Part shown: piece after piece, positions 11,901 to 26,900 of the stretch | Layout of the letters: each line of letters begins with the position of its first letter | Numbering within the stretch: position 1 is the stretch's first letter | Assembly (NCBI GenBank): GCA_032209605.1 | Contig: JASFXZ010000012.1 | Span: 2,418,001-2,482,000, forward strand | Source of the DNA: Mactromeris polynyma | Lineage: Eukaryota > Mollusca > Bivalvia > Venerida > Mactridae | DNA length: 64,000 bases | Direction: 5' to 3' | Notes under the pieces: generated by a model | Seen by the model: only the letters and a program-made list of their open reading frames with translations | What the model was told of the DNA's origin: nothing | Databases searched by the model: none | Made by a program: the position numbers and the translations under genes

Positions 11901-14900
11901 AAAATATACTTTTTGCAATTAGGAATAAGACCAAATAACTGCAATAAAAATGGTTCGAAAAACAGATAGATCAGAACAGGACACTGTCATGTGTTACAAA
12001 GTATATTCTACCAAATGTATTTTGTGAAATCCAAACACAATAACTTTAAACCAATGTACATACTTTCCCATTTGAGAGGCATCAGATTTTACACTGTCTA
12101 TATAGATAGCTGCCAGTTCAGCCAGAGCAGGACCAGGTAACAAGTCAGTCTGTATAAAAAATGAAAGTTCAAACAACACACCAGGAATCACAGTAATACC
12201 CACAGTGTCCGGGAACCAAACAATGAAGCTGAGATAATTATACATAACAGAAAATACTTTGATGCTGTACTGGGCAAAAATCACTTTTCGGCAAAAAAAC
12301 ACTTTTGTTACATGTAGTTCATAGATCTAATTAATCATGTTTATAACGTAACACAACGTATCACAGCGTGAAACAGCGTGGCATAATGTGGCATAGGGGT
12401 TCAATAAGGCCACAACGTAGCATAACGCATCACAAGATGTCAAACATGCAACCGAATGTTATTTTACAGTAAACCAACTGTATTATATTTCATTTCTTCA
12501 TATCATTTGTGTTGCTTAATCATAAACATGTTTCATGTTCTTCTCTGTTTGACATTTCCGCCTAGTAGAGGGAAATGATCTGTATAGATTATGCCTAATA
12601 AACTGTGTTGAATTTATGTTAATTGTTTGCTAAAATAGACTCGCTTAAGTGATTTTAAATTCCCCGTTTTACTACCGATACCTTGAAAGACAAATTAACT
12701 CATCCAATGATACCTCATTTGAAAAGAAAACTGAAATCAAGTTTCTTTTCATTTGCATTCTTATGTATTTAGTATCCAGCCACGGATGTCACATCTCTAC
12801 ACTGTCACTGTACAACGTCCTGCTAAACCATTCACAGAAGTATATAGCCACGGACGTCACATCTCTACACTGTTGCTGTACAACGTCCTGCTAAACCATT
12901 CACAGAAGTATATAGCCACGGACGTCACATCTCTACACTGTCACTGTACAACGTCCTGCTAAACCATTCACAGAAGTATATAGCCACGGACGTCACATCT
13001 CTACACTGTCGCTGTACAACGTTCTGCTAAACCATTCACAGAAGTATATAGCCACGGACGTCACATCTCTACACTGTCGCTGTACAACGTCCTGCTAAAC
13101 CATTCACAGAAGTATATAGCCACGGACGTCACATCTCTACACTGTCGCTGTACAACGTTCTGCTAAACCATTCACAGAAGTATATAGCCACGGACGTCAC
13201 ATCTCTACACTGTCGCTGTACAACGTTCTGCTAAACCATTCACAGAAGTATATAGCCACGGACGTCACATCTCTACACTGTCACTGTACAACGTCCTGCT
13301 AAACCATTCACAGAAGTATATAGCCACGGACGTCACATCTCTACACTGTCACTGTACAACGTCCTGCTAAACCATTCACAGAAGTATCCAGCCACGGACG
13401 TCACATCTCTACACTGTTGCTGTACAACGTCCTGCTAAACCATTCACAGAAGTATATAGCCACGGACGTCACATCTCTACACTGTCGCTGTACAACGTCC
13501 TGCTAAACCATTCACAGAAGTATATAGCCACGGACGTCACATCTCTACACTGTCGCTGTACAACGTCCTGCAAAACCATTCACAGAAGTATATAGCCACG
13601 GACGTCACATCTCTACACTGTCGCTGTACAACGTCCTGCTAAACCATTCACAGAAGTATATAGCCACGGACGTCACATCTCTACACTGTCCCTGTACAAC
13701 GTCCTGCTAAACCATTCACAGAAGTATATAGCCACGGACGTCACATCTCTACACTGTTGCTGTACAACGTCCTGCTAAACCATTCACAGAAGTATATAGC
13801 CACGGACGTCACATCTCTACACTGTCGCTGTACAACGTCCTGCTAAACCATTCACAGAAGTATATAGCCACGGATGTCACATCTCTACACTGTTGCTGTA
13901 CAACGTCCTGCTAAACCATTCACAGAAGTATATAGCCACGGACGTCACATCTCTACACTGTCGCTGTACAACGTTCTGCTAAACCATTCACAGAAGTATA
14001 TAGCCACGGACGTCACATCTCTACACTGTCGCTGTACAACGTTCTGCTAAACCATTCACAGAAGTATATAGCCACGGACGTCACATCTCTACACTGTCGC
14101 TGTACAACGTCCTGCTAAACCATTCACTGAAGTATATAGCCACGGACGTCACATCTCTACACTGTTGCTGTACAACGTCCTGCTAAACCATTCACAGAAG
14201 TATATAGCCACGGACGTCACATCTCTACACTGTCACTGTACAACGTCCTGCTAAACCATTCACAGAAGTATATAGCCACGGACGTCACATCTCTACACTG
14301 TTGCTGTACAACGTCCTGCTAAACCATTCACAGAAGTATATAGCCACGGACGTCACATCTCTACACTGTCACTGTACAACGTTCTGCTAAACCATTCACA
14401 GAAGTATATAGCCAAGGACGTCACATCTCTACACTGTCACTGTACAACGTCCTGCTAAACCATTCACAGAAGTATATAGCCACGGACGTCACATCTCTAC
14501 ACTGTCACTGTACAACGTCCTGCTAAACCATTCACAGAAATATATAGCCACGGACGTCACATCTCTACACTGTCGCTGTACAACGTCCTGCTAAACCATT
14601 CACAGAAGTATATAGCCACGGACGTCACATCTCTACACTGTCACTGTACAACGTTCTGCTTAACCATTCACAGAAGTATATAGCCACGGACGTCACATCT
14701 CTACACTGTCACTGTACAACGTTCTGCTAAACCATTCACAGAAGTATATAGCCACGGACGTCACATCTCTACACTGTTGCTGTACAACGACCTGCTAAAC
14801 CATTCACAGAAGTATATAGCCACGGACGTCACATCTCTACACTGTCACTGTACAACGTCCTGCTAAACCATTCACAGAAGTATATAGCCACGGACGTCAC

Positions 14901-17900
14901 ATCTCTACACTGTCACTGTACAACGTCCTGCTAAACCATTCACAGAAGTATCCAGCCACGGACGTCACATCTCTACACTGTTGCTGTACAACGTCCTGCT
15001 AAACCATTCACAGAAGTATATAGCCACAGACGTCACATCTCTACACTGTCGCTGTACAACGTCCTGCTAAACCATTCACAGAAGTATATAGCCACGGACG
15101 TCACATCTCTACACTGTCGCTGTACAACGTCCTGCTAAACCATTCACAGAAGTATATAGCCACGGACGTCACATCTCTACACTGTCGCTGTACAACGTCC
15201 TGCTAAACCATTCACAGAAGTATATAGCCACGGACGTCACATCTCTACACTGTCGCTGTACAACGTCCTGCTAAACCATTCACAGAAGTATATAGCCACG
15301 GACGTCACATCTCTACACTGTTGCTGTACAACGTCCTGCTAAACCATTCACAGAAGTATATAGCCACGGACGTCACATCTCTACACTGTCGCTGTACAAC
15401 GTCCTGCTAAACCATTCACAGAAGTATATAGCCACGGATGTCACATCTCTACACTGTTGCTGTACAACGTCCTGCTAAACCATTCACAGAAGTATATAGC
15501 CACGGACGTCACATCTCTACACTGTCACTGTACAACGTCCTGCTAAACCATTCACAGAAGTATATAGCCACGGACGTCACATCTCTACACTGTCGCTGTA
15601 CAACGTTCTGCTAAACCATTCACAGAAGTATATAGCCACGGACGTCACATCTCTACACTGTCACTGTACAACGTCCTGCTAAACCATTCACAGAAGTATA
15701 TAGAAGTTGGACACCGTAGGTCTTTCCACAGCTTTTACTCTTATTTTCGTGAACATATTTATGCTAAAATGCATGCAATAAAAAACTGCACAACAGAAAA
15801 TTGTAGCTTTTCGTTGATTTATTTGTCTTTTCAACACAAGAGTTTCATGGATATGACTTGTTTTGTCAAAAAGTAGTGAATCAAGCACCTGTTAAAAAAA
15901 GAAGATGACAGAGCTGCTATGGAGGCAGTGCGCATTTTTAGTTATTACCCTACCCAGATCATCGTCGATATTGCTCTTATTTGCTACGATTTAGTGGGAC
16001 AGCCCTCGTACATATAGGAAAAGGGGCTCTGCCCCTTGGTGGCCATGTCTTATGACGAATCCAAACCCCTTGTTGTATTTTTGTAGAGTCCCAAAGTGAA
16101 GCTTCCAGCAAAGTTTCTTAAATTCTGCCTTGTGGTTTCAGAGGAGATGTTTTTTTAAAAATTGTTGACAGATGTACGGACAGACCACAAACAAAGACCA
16201 ATCAGAAAAACTCAACATGAGCACTTTGTCCTCAGGTGAGGTAAAAATAAGACTGTTAGGATTAATTAAATGCCATCATACAATTAATTAAATGCTATCG
16301 TTAATCATAGATTATCCATATTTTTTATCAATATGGTTACCTAAGATTGTAAATTACAGGGCTCAACACTAACAGTTGTCCAATGGATTTTGATCAATAA
16401 TTTCAAGGTCCGGGCAACCAATTTCCAAATCTACTTGCCCGAATGTGACCAGTGACTTTCAATGGAAGAAATTGTGTCCAAGTTACCCGAGTTAACAAAA
16501 ATTGGCTCAAGAAAAATCAAATTGGCTCAAATTGTTGAAAAGTATGACTTTCCAAATTTGCCGAAAATTTACCGCTGGCGAATATTTTATTCCACTCAAT
16601 TTCGATGATAAATGCTGTTAAAAGCAGTTGAGGCCGGTTCTCAATGTCTGTGTATAACTCGCGTATATAAGAGCCCAAATTGAAATCCTTTCTATGACAC
16701 GTTGTGTATATTGACATGATTATTCACACGCTTGCCAAAAATAATCAGAGGCGGAGCTTGTTGCTTGTCACCAAAACCACTTTCAGCCAATCAGATCACA
16801 TCCCGCGTACCCGACACATGTGATAGACCTGTGAAACGCATAATAAATTAAACACTCCAGAGAACTAAACTAGTGAATCACTAATAACAATTCTGATCAC
16901 GAAAGTGTGCAAAATAAAGAAGGGTATTGAAACAATAATATTTCAGTTTTCAGTGTTTGATACGCCGAAATAACGATTGATTAGACCCGACAATAGAAAA
17001 AATTGCAAACTGTGTTTACACGTTGAAAGGTGACTTTCGATTGAAATAAGGTTACGGTTCATTAATAAACGTTATTTCTTGAGCCAATAGCAGCTTTTAT
17101 ACAGGAATTTAATAATTATTATTCTCTAGAATTAGAATCTAATAATGCTGAAAACGCCATCTCATGAAATTAAATTTCCGACAAAGAAAACATGTATTTA
17201 TTCAGCAACTCACGTTTAATTCTTGAACTATTTACTCCAGCATCGCAAGACATCATCTACGAAAATTCAAAATACATGTTTATGCCTCGGGGTTTCACAC
17301 AAATAACCATGCAATCACTTTCGTTTTCGGGTCTAGTATACGATAAAATCCGTACCGCACGGTCCGTAATGCTGCCCGCTCCGTATTTTACGAGGAATAA
17401 TATATTAAATTCAGATTACTATTATTTTTGCCTGTATATGCTGATGATTTATGTCTCATAGTTTGTGCTGTGACTATTCACATATAATTTACCTCACTGT
17501 ATGTTTAGTTTATGTTTTATTTGTGGCCTAGTTTTTTATGTACATGTATTGCTTCTTGCACGTGATTGACTTGTGTTTGGGAGTATACATTGTCTTCATC
17601 TTTCAATTTGAATAATGAATAATTTGTCACAACTCCTGCATTTTCACTCTACTATTTCTTGTTTAAGGTCAGAACAAGTGAACATTTGGTCTGGACAAGT
17701 GATTTTTAAATCTACTTGTCCAACTTGTCAGTTAGTACAAAAAGTTAATGTTGAGCCCTGAAGTAACTTCGCAATGTGAGCAGATGAATAAAATGGTTAT
17801 TGTGTAACTTTTAAACCTTTTGACAAGTAATAAGACCTTGTAAGCTAGTTGTTCAAAACATGATAAATTAGATCTATTACCTAGTGGTTTTTGCCCAAAG

Positions 17901-20900
17901 TGTTTTCGCAGCAAAGTGTTTTTTGCCCAGTTTATTATCCTATGCATATGCCCCCAATATGAATTGAATCCATTCATTGTTTCAAGAGTTATGCACCAGT
18001 CAATTGTAACCACGGCCCCCCCCAGGTCCGGGGAATAGCGGGGACTTTGACTTTCGGTCCAGCCAATCCCAGACAAACTGCTGGTAAAATCCCTGCCAAA
18101 TGCCCCCGCACCCCGGGGACATCCTAGGTAAGGCCCATTCCCCGCTATTTTCGGCGCAAAACAAAACCACCTGGAAGGTAAAAACACTGGGAAAAATATT
18201 CCAACAACTGTTTTAGAAATTTATGCAATGTAAAAAATAAGAATAAAATTGCTCTCCGATTAAGTCTGGTGAAAATTGGACAAAGAACGCTAAAGTTATA
18301 GATCGGACAAGACCAATTTTAGGTAATTTCTTTAGAGAAAGGGCAATAACTCTGGAGCGACATGGCTGATTATCGAACTTGTCCCAAGATATTATGCGAT
18401 AGATATTATGACCAAATCTGGAGAAGATTCGGCAATAATTCCAAAATGATTGATCGGACAAGACCAATTTGAGTAAATTTATCTAATTAAAGGGCAATAA
18501 CTCTGTGGAGTGACGTGTGGGATATAGCTGGTTATCAAACTTGTCTAAGATATTATGCCGATACACATTCTGACCAAGTCTGGTGAAGTTTGGACAAAGA
18601 TAACTTAAATAATTGATCAGACATGCTGGATGAGGCCAGCACAACCGCCCGTCGCAGGTGAAACTATAATACGTCCCGTTCTTTGAGCGGGCATATAGAA
18701 ATTGGTGACATGTAACTGCTTTCAAGACCTGTATTGCATTACCCTATACGTATGTGACCAACATGAATTGAATCCACCAATCCTTTCAAGTTATTGATCG
18801 GAAGCTTATTTTTCTTGTCGAAAAAGGGCCATAACTCGTCTAAAAATTGGTGAATTGTAACTGATACAGAACTTGACTTGTATTTTATTATCCTATATGT
18901 ATGTACCCAATATGAATTAAATCCACCAATCCTTTTGTGAGTTATTGATTGGAAACCAACTTTTGCATGGATGGACTTACGGATGGCCAGGGGTAACACT
19001 TCGAAGCATGGTGAAGAGGCATAAAATTAAGAGGCATAAAATTACAAGTATGCAGCCAACAGGCCACACAATTTTATCGTTATCAATGACACAGACAGCC
19101 ATATTTTCTGAGCCACTGTTTCAAAAAAATTTGTTTGCTGATATGCTTTGCCAGTTCCAATAATTTAAACAGTCACATGAGATAAGGACAGTATTGATAT
19201 ATTTGATGCAGACAATTTGTCACACTTTATTTGTTTCAGTGCGTACTATTCTTTTATGAGTACAAAGTTCTAATCAGTGATAGTTTTAATGATGACACAT
19301 ATCAAACATTTTAGGAGGTCATTTTGAGGAATAATGCACAAGAATGTGCATCACTGAAAACCCTGTAAGAATGTCAAATTCTGTAACATACCTCTAACAT
19401 GAGCAAACCAACTAACTCAGAGGCCATCTTATTGTTGAGATCATTCTTCTGTAGCGCTGCTATACATTGTTTGTATACTTCACATCTACGTTCCACACAT
19501 GCTGTGTTCTCAGGTGGTGAACCTGGTGCAACAGATACACACAACAATATAAAGATAATTAGTGATCTGAAATCTTCACTACTAGAATGAATTTGAATGT
19601 GAATTTCTAAATAAAATATTTGAATGTTATCATTCAAGACACCAGAAGAGTCATCTTGCATGTATTAAAGACCATTAAAACATTACTTACACTTTGTTTA
19701 TTACAATTGGAATGAATTTGATCCAGTTTTCGCGACTTGAAATTGCGTACAGCAAAGACGTACAAGTATCATGTGTTGAGTGGCGTAAATGTTGAAAAAG
19801 TTGCACTCAGTGAAATATGTCTTGTTTGTTCACTGAATCAAACAATTATCCTCCATCTAGGCATGATAATCGATTGATCAGAACAAAACATATCAGAGAT
19901 TGAAATCATCTCAGGTTGTTTACCTTACAGAGATTTTCCGAAAATGTACTTTCAGTTTCACTTTCATAATTACATGAAGACAGAATGTGTCATAGATTAA
20001 GTACATAAGCGTCGTTTCGATTCAGCATATTCCTGTATGACCCCCAATATTTGGAAATGACCCTCAGATATGAAATTGCAATGACCTTCAATTTTAAATG
20101 TCCAGGGAAAACACTGAAGATATATGGAGAATCTAAATTCAAAAAATGGTCTCATGACAACTTCAAATTGATGTCTTCAGATACACGATCAACAAATCAA
20201 ATGACTCTTTTATAGTATTATTTGAGATGAAAGACAAAATTCATTATTACCTTTAGGAAAGTTTATGGCAGTATTTTATTAATTTACCTTTTATTGCAGG
20301 AAGAAGCTGTATGACTTTTTTGTGAGGTACAGAGAATGTCGAAATAAAGACAATATATGTTGAAGATGCAACAAAAAATATAATGTGGCATTACGGCTGT
20401 ATGTGTGAATGAAAACATTCAACCTGGAGACTCATCATAACAGACAGTGTTACAAACACCTACAGACATGAAGTTCCCCTTTCAACAACATCCAATACCT
20501 TAATCACGGTATCTATGTCATATGGTTCTCTTACTGTATAATCAGATTACGTGCATTTTTGTTGTGTCTTGAACAGCAGACAAATTGTGAGATTACTTAT
20601 TGCAATTATAGGGAATGCTTCATTGAAATACTGCTATAAAAATTTAAATCGCAAGTTCAAATTATTGCAATCCTGTCGCATGTTAAGCTAAAATAAAATA
20701 ATTCAAAAAATTCTGTACAGTATTTATATCGTCAAAAAAGGTATACTTTTTGTCCATTCAGCTAGTTTTAGTTTGATAATCTTAGCAGCTGTCAACTGCT
20801 AATGCTTTCAAAGGTGTCACATGGCTAACTGGAATACCCTTAAATTTTACATAGAGACATCAATGTGTAATGGTTATAATAAACTTGTAACTTGATCCAT

Positions 20901-23900
20901 TGTTGAAGCAGAAAAGTGAAGAAATATGCAATTAAAGAATGACACTCTGACAAAGGGTTGATATGGGGCAGTGAGATCAAAGTCAAAGGAGTCAAGGCAG
21001 AAGCACTGATGATGTTGAGTAAAAGCTTTGTCTAAATGCAGGGGGTCTGACGTAACTTTGATGTATATTCTTGCATAATGGCGGGTTAGCAACGATTCAC
21101 TTCTTATGTATTTTCGTCAGAAAGAGCTTTAACTCAAGGTGAAAGGTTCAACACCTAAATATAGCAAAAATTGCTCAGATATTTCTTGAATATGTTTCAT
21201 TAATACCCTTACAATGTACCTATACTATTGTATTTTAACAGAATCTCCAGTAGGAGAAGTAATTAATTAGGTGGAAAGTGTTTGTCGGGAAGAAGATGAG
21301 TTCTCTTTCTTAACTACAGATGACAAAGTAGTTGCGGTACTTGTAGGAAGGGTGAAGCAGATGTTCCCATATATACAAGAGGAAGATTTAGTGCTTCATA
21401 TTGTTGCCTTGTGTAAACCTTCAATAAGTGTCACCAGCACTTACACAGGCAGTGAACTTTTATGTATTTAGAACAATCAACACTGCAATCAAAGTTGTGC
21501 AATATACTAGTCACTTCCATCTCTAATATCAATCGGTATTCATTCATTTTCCAGTATTGAAGGTGTTCATTTTTATCACCCACTCTAAAGGGGGGGGGGG
21601 GGCATATAGATTTGCCCTTGTCCATCCGTCCATCACAAAATCTTGTGTCACTTATATCTCCAAAAGAATATGTGCCAGAGTCGCAAAACTTTACAGGAAT
21701 GTTCACCAGCTTGTGTAGTTGCGCACCTGGGGTGCGTTTTATCAAGATGTCGTAGCTACGACATGTCTTATCTTAACTCCAGAACTTACGACAAATAAAT
21801 AAGATATCGTCAGACCGTTTTATCAATGGTGTCGTAACTCGAGTGTCGTAGCTGCGACAAAATGTTGTCGTAAGACGGTAAAAATCGAGACGCGGTCTAG
21901 AATCTTAACTTCCGGTGGGTCATTCTCCCATGCACCTGTCAAATTCGCATTGTCAATGTAAATAGTTAACATAACACGGACTACTTCAACGCTTATGTCT
22001 GTGATTATCGGAGAAGCGATGGAAGATAAATTTATAAAGTTATCACAATACATACAGCATGGAACAAAAATATGTTAATGACGACAGATAGACGAATAAA
22101 ACGTGAAAACCACTGCAGATTCACTTTAGCCAAAGCACTTCAAGAATGTCTAAATTTTGTGTGGATCAATTGCACGGATATGTAAATGTACTTAAGCAGT
22201 TCAAGATATATAACTGATGAAAATAAAACTGAAAATCACAGGACTATGAACACACGTGGTTGTAATCATTCATCAATGTCAATAAAATAATTTGGGTCCA
22301 GAAGCTAGGTGTATATGCATCAAGGTACTTAAGGTGCACGTTGATAAAGGTTATTCCTGTCACTAGAGTTCATTCTGGGAATATAATACAGATGCACACA
22401 TTGCACAGTATCAAAGCCACAAATATGATTAGCACAGTATCAAAGCCACAAATATGATTAGCACGTACATACATGGTATATATGTCCGTGGAGGTCATAT
22501 ATATATGGTTTATATGTCTGTGAAAAAGGAAGAACATTTTCAACAAAATAATGTAGCTTTCATATGTGTAGGAAGTAAATTCAGACTTGAGTCTACAGTG
22601 TTTACTATAGGGTATGGATGTACAGGAGTTGAGCTTGCATGCCTGATGCCTGTGTCTCTGCATTGTACAGAGACCATGCTTTATAGCACGGCGTATCAAC
22701 GCCGGGCATATATTGGTTACGTTAGAACTGTGCACTGGTGTAATGGGCTCGCGCATGCGCTGTATTAACCGTTAGTCTGGATTACCTGCCTCTACCACTC
22801 TGTTACTATTTGAATTATAGTACGCAGGGAACCAGACTTTATTAACCGTTAGCTCTCAGATATTACCGTACCACTTGGTTACTCTAAGTAGTTGGCCGAT
22901 GTTTTCGAATGGCGTTTCAATCTCCTACGCAAAACCACGGACCTATATATATACGGTATATAGGTCCGTGGCAAAACAAATATGTCATATTTAATAATAC
23001 TAATTGTTAATATTAATATTATCAAAATATAATCATAATACAAAACTGTGGCGAATCGTTATACAACTGTGGCGAATCGTTATTAAAATGTGGCGAATCG
23101 TTAAGTGGCGAATCGTTATTGTGACAAATCGTTAGTAATTCGCAGTAATCTCCCCTTATATCGGTGTGTCAAAACAACGATCGATCCTGGATAGTTTGCA
23201 GAAAATACTATTTCAGGTATGTGTTAAATATAATCATTCAATCATATTATTAAATGTAAATGCATAAACATAATAAAAAAAATGTATATTGCATTTGAAG
23301 TGATAAGATAATATGAAATAGTTGTACTTTCAGTTTCAGTGTTACTCCAGGTGGGTGGGGTGAATAGTTTAGATTTAAAAATGATTTTTGCTGATTTTTC
23401 TTATTCGCTGATATTATTCATGATTTTTAGTTGCTTTATATAGGAACACAAATTCTTATGCGCACTGAATTACTTGCCATGGCAGCTTTTGCAAAGTCTG
23501 CCAGGAGCCTTTAGTTCTAGTCCAGGTTGAGCCACATTTTTGTTAAATCTGTCTACCCACTAACTGTTCTAGTAACTTCTACTGTTTACTTTTTTATTCA
23601 AACATTAAGTGGATATCAAATGTGTGACTATAGGCCTGCTTTAGCCAAACTAAATTGTGCATTAACTAATGTATTTAAAAATGCAGTTTGACCATTGTTT
23701 AATTTAATTTCAGAAATAACTCCAGTTGACAACAATGGTGCCTTTCTGGTCGCGGTCGCCTCCTTCATAGTATGCAGGATAAACATACAAGCATGTATAT
23801 GCTTACGCCAAAACCTGTAAGTATTTTAGAAGGAATTTGCCTGGGTGAACTTAATAACTGCATTAAAAGATTAATCCATTAATCTCACAGCCTAATAACT

Positions 23901-26900
23901 TAGCCTATAAAGATGTTACAAATGAAGAATTAATGAATATTTATAAAATTTTACCCACGCAGTCAATTGGAATACTTTTGCTGTGAATTTTGAGTACAAG
24001 TCAACTGTTAGTTGTCTACTTCATGTTTTTGTCAGTGTCAGAATTTAAGGAGCACAGGTGACCTAAGGTCCTAGTTAAGATTGGCCAATTTTAACCCATT
24101 TTGCAATGAAAATATCCCAGTTTCCATTTAAGCTTGACCACATTTAATTAATTTTCAGATAATTTTTTACATTTCATGCAAGTGAATACATTTGTGTAAC
24201 ATAAATTATGTTGTTTTCCATTCTGAAAACAGAACAGAACAGTCTGCTTTGGAGTTTAACTTTTTTCATAAACAATGTTCACACAGGTCTTGAGAAGTCC
24301 TTTAATTTGATGCCTACTCCTTGAAAACTACTTGAATTTGTAACGGCCAAGAACTCCTTGAAAAGTAAATGATTTTTGAAAAAAGTTTTGGTAAATTCCT
24401 CTTGACTTCTCCTGCTGTGAATAGGAAAAGGACGAAAAACCCATTCCAACAATGATGAAATGAGATTGTACTAGTCATCTATACAATATTTCTGATAACA
24501 AATCATTTAAAACATGTACTTAAAAAATTTAAACATCATTCTTATAATGTTGTCAAATAAGTGATTTGTATGCTTTTTATAATCTGTAAAAAATCTAAAT
24601 GCTGAGATTTTAGTTATTTGTGAAGTTATGGAGCAAATTAAATAATGTGGAATGCATGGCATATAATGTTAGTAGTCCAAATCTGTCAATATTGTGATAA
24701 TGCATACTTTTAAGTAAGTAAAATCTTTACATACGACAGTATAAAATGTTAACCGAAGTATTCAGAATTTCAATTGTGATTATCAATTCCCAGTATAGAG
24801 GCAAGCCTTTTCTTATTTAGATCACCTGCACAATGCCCATTCTTACATAATTACATATTTTATTTTGAATAGAATGAGCCATCAGTTTGTTGTTGTCGAG
24901 TTTGTCCTTGATAAGTCAGTAGGGGTTGTGCACTGCAGCTGTTTGGAAGATAGCCATCAGGTAAGAATATACATGTAATACATGTAAACTACACCCTCAA
25001 GCTATATTAACATTTAAAGCAGAAACTAGCAAAAGTGTTTTGTTCTGACCTTAAGCAATAGACCAGTGGGCATAGAGAATGTTGACCCCTGCATGGATTT
25101 CAATGAAATTTCACAAGATTGACAGCATTAACTCTAGTTTCACATATCATCAGCAAATTCCACTCGGATGATTTTTAGACTGGGGCGTTAGCCCCAAGTC
25201 TTTAGTAACCGTAATTTTGGAAACAGCCGTTTCAGAGTTAGACGCTCTTGATACCACTCTGTGTATCACTGCGCATGAGTTGCATAAACCAATCAAAATG
25301 TCTAATTTATCGTGACGTCACCAAACCTCCGTACTACTTTAATTTCCTTTCCTTTGTCTTTTTGATGGATTTGCATATTGCTCTGAAGGAAAATATATGC
25401 TCGTCTCAGAAAAATTACTATCGTGAGAGTTTCATCGTAAAAGGAAAATTCTTGTTCCAGAATTATTGTTTAAGTGTTGTGGTTACGATTTCTTTGCTAA
25501 GACCTGCTGTTTGGAGCGTTAACAGAGAAATCTATTAATTAAGGGCGGACTATTTTTTATCGGAAACAAAACCGCTCCATTCGGATACATTTGTTACTAT
25601 TTTTAGATTTGAACTTTCACTTTCGTTGACGTAGTTTAATTCCGTATTTGCTTCTACAAAACGCGTACTCAAAACATAAACATAGTCATAACTGACAAAA
25701 TAAGGTTTCAGTAACCTATACGTTTTTATTTTATGAAAAATGGCGATAAGGTTTTGACGCAACTTCGATTTTCCAAACACATTATGAGTCACATACCTGT
25801 TGAAGAATGCTGTCTTACGAATTGTCTTTCAACCACATTTCAGTTATGAATTTTGCTTGATAAATGTAGAGTAAGGGAAAATATTTAGAGTACAATTGTG
25901 TATGACATGAGTATGAGATACATTTATTTAGGCATAAATTATATCAATCCAACATTATCGGAACTGCTCGGTATATTCCGCCAGGAGCGCGTGACATTCA
26001 CTACTCGTGTTAGTACATACATTCTTGTTAAATACTATTGATGCCGCCATGGTGCAGTGGTAGGGCGCATGATTCCGAATCTGGCATTCTCGGTTCCAAA
26101 CTCGATTGTCAATTAGGATATTGCACTTGCATACACTTGCTTTAATATATAGTGAAATCTAGTTTGTTTACCATTCTCCAGGAACTGGATGGTTTTTATG
26201 CAGACTTTGTATTTACACAGAGGAGGAGACTGAGAAAAAATTTCAACAGACTATTCATGATTTATGGGTACTAATTAACAACAATTATAATTGATCTAGT
26301 CATTACACAATAGTGAACTTGCAAATTCCTGTTTAATATCTGACAATATTTATGATTGATGGAACCACAATGAAAAAATGAATACACATTTTATACAGAA
26401 TCAGACTATATATAATATTTCAATAACAGACAAATACAGGGATATATTGCTCTACACATTGTCACAGTATTATATCTCAAGGTTTATTTGGGGAAGATGA
26501 CCCAACCCTTCAAATTGGGAATTTTTGTCCAGATATTACAGCAAAATGTTAGCAACTAAAGTAAAGCATGTAGTACGTACGTGCTTAATTAATCAACAAC
26601 TGCTGTTTTTATAAACTGCCTGTTAGAGAAAAGCCTCTAACTTTGTCAATTGTTGGCTAAATTGAACCAATTTTTTTAGGAAATTTTACATTCAAATTGG
26701 GAAAAATATATACTTTTTGCATTGGGAATATATACTGACACCAAGAAGAAACTGCACTGACTTAGAAATAAAGTTTGTAACCATTTAGATAAAACAAATA
26801 GGCAAATTTGATAGCAAAATGTGACAGCTTTTATTGGCTACATGATGCATTATTCTTAAATTAAATTGATGTCATTCTCGGTATAATAATTATACAGCTA

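Noticed and set aside
12781..15660. A CREB/ATF enhancer array based on the repeated GACGTCA
   Set aside because: The site is GGACGTCAC, lacking the full TGACGTCA palindrome. Repetition alone does not show function.
12771..15703. Possible CRISPR-like or coding array
   Set aside because: There are no unique spacers: the whole 68-bp unit repeats. 68 is not divisible by three and stops occur in each frame.
17732..18187. A 151-codon open frame on the minus strand
   Set aside because: It runs through a tandem repeat, a GC-rich insert and the end of a transposon. It has no recognisable domain.
25248..25538. A 96-codon open frame on the plus strand
   Set aside because: Its composition is AT-driven, it has no motif or splice context, and an equally long frame lies on the other strand nearby.
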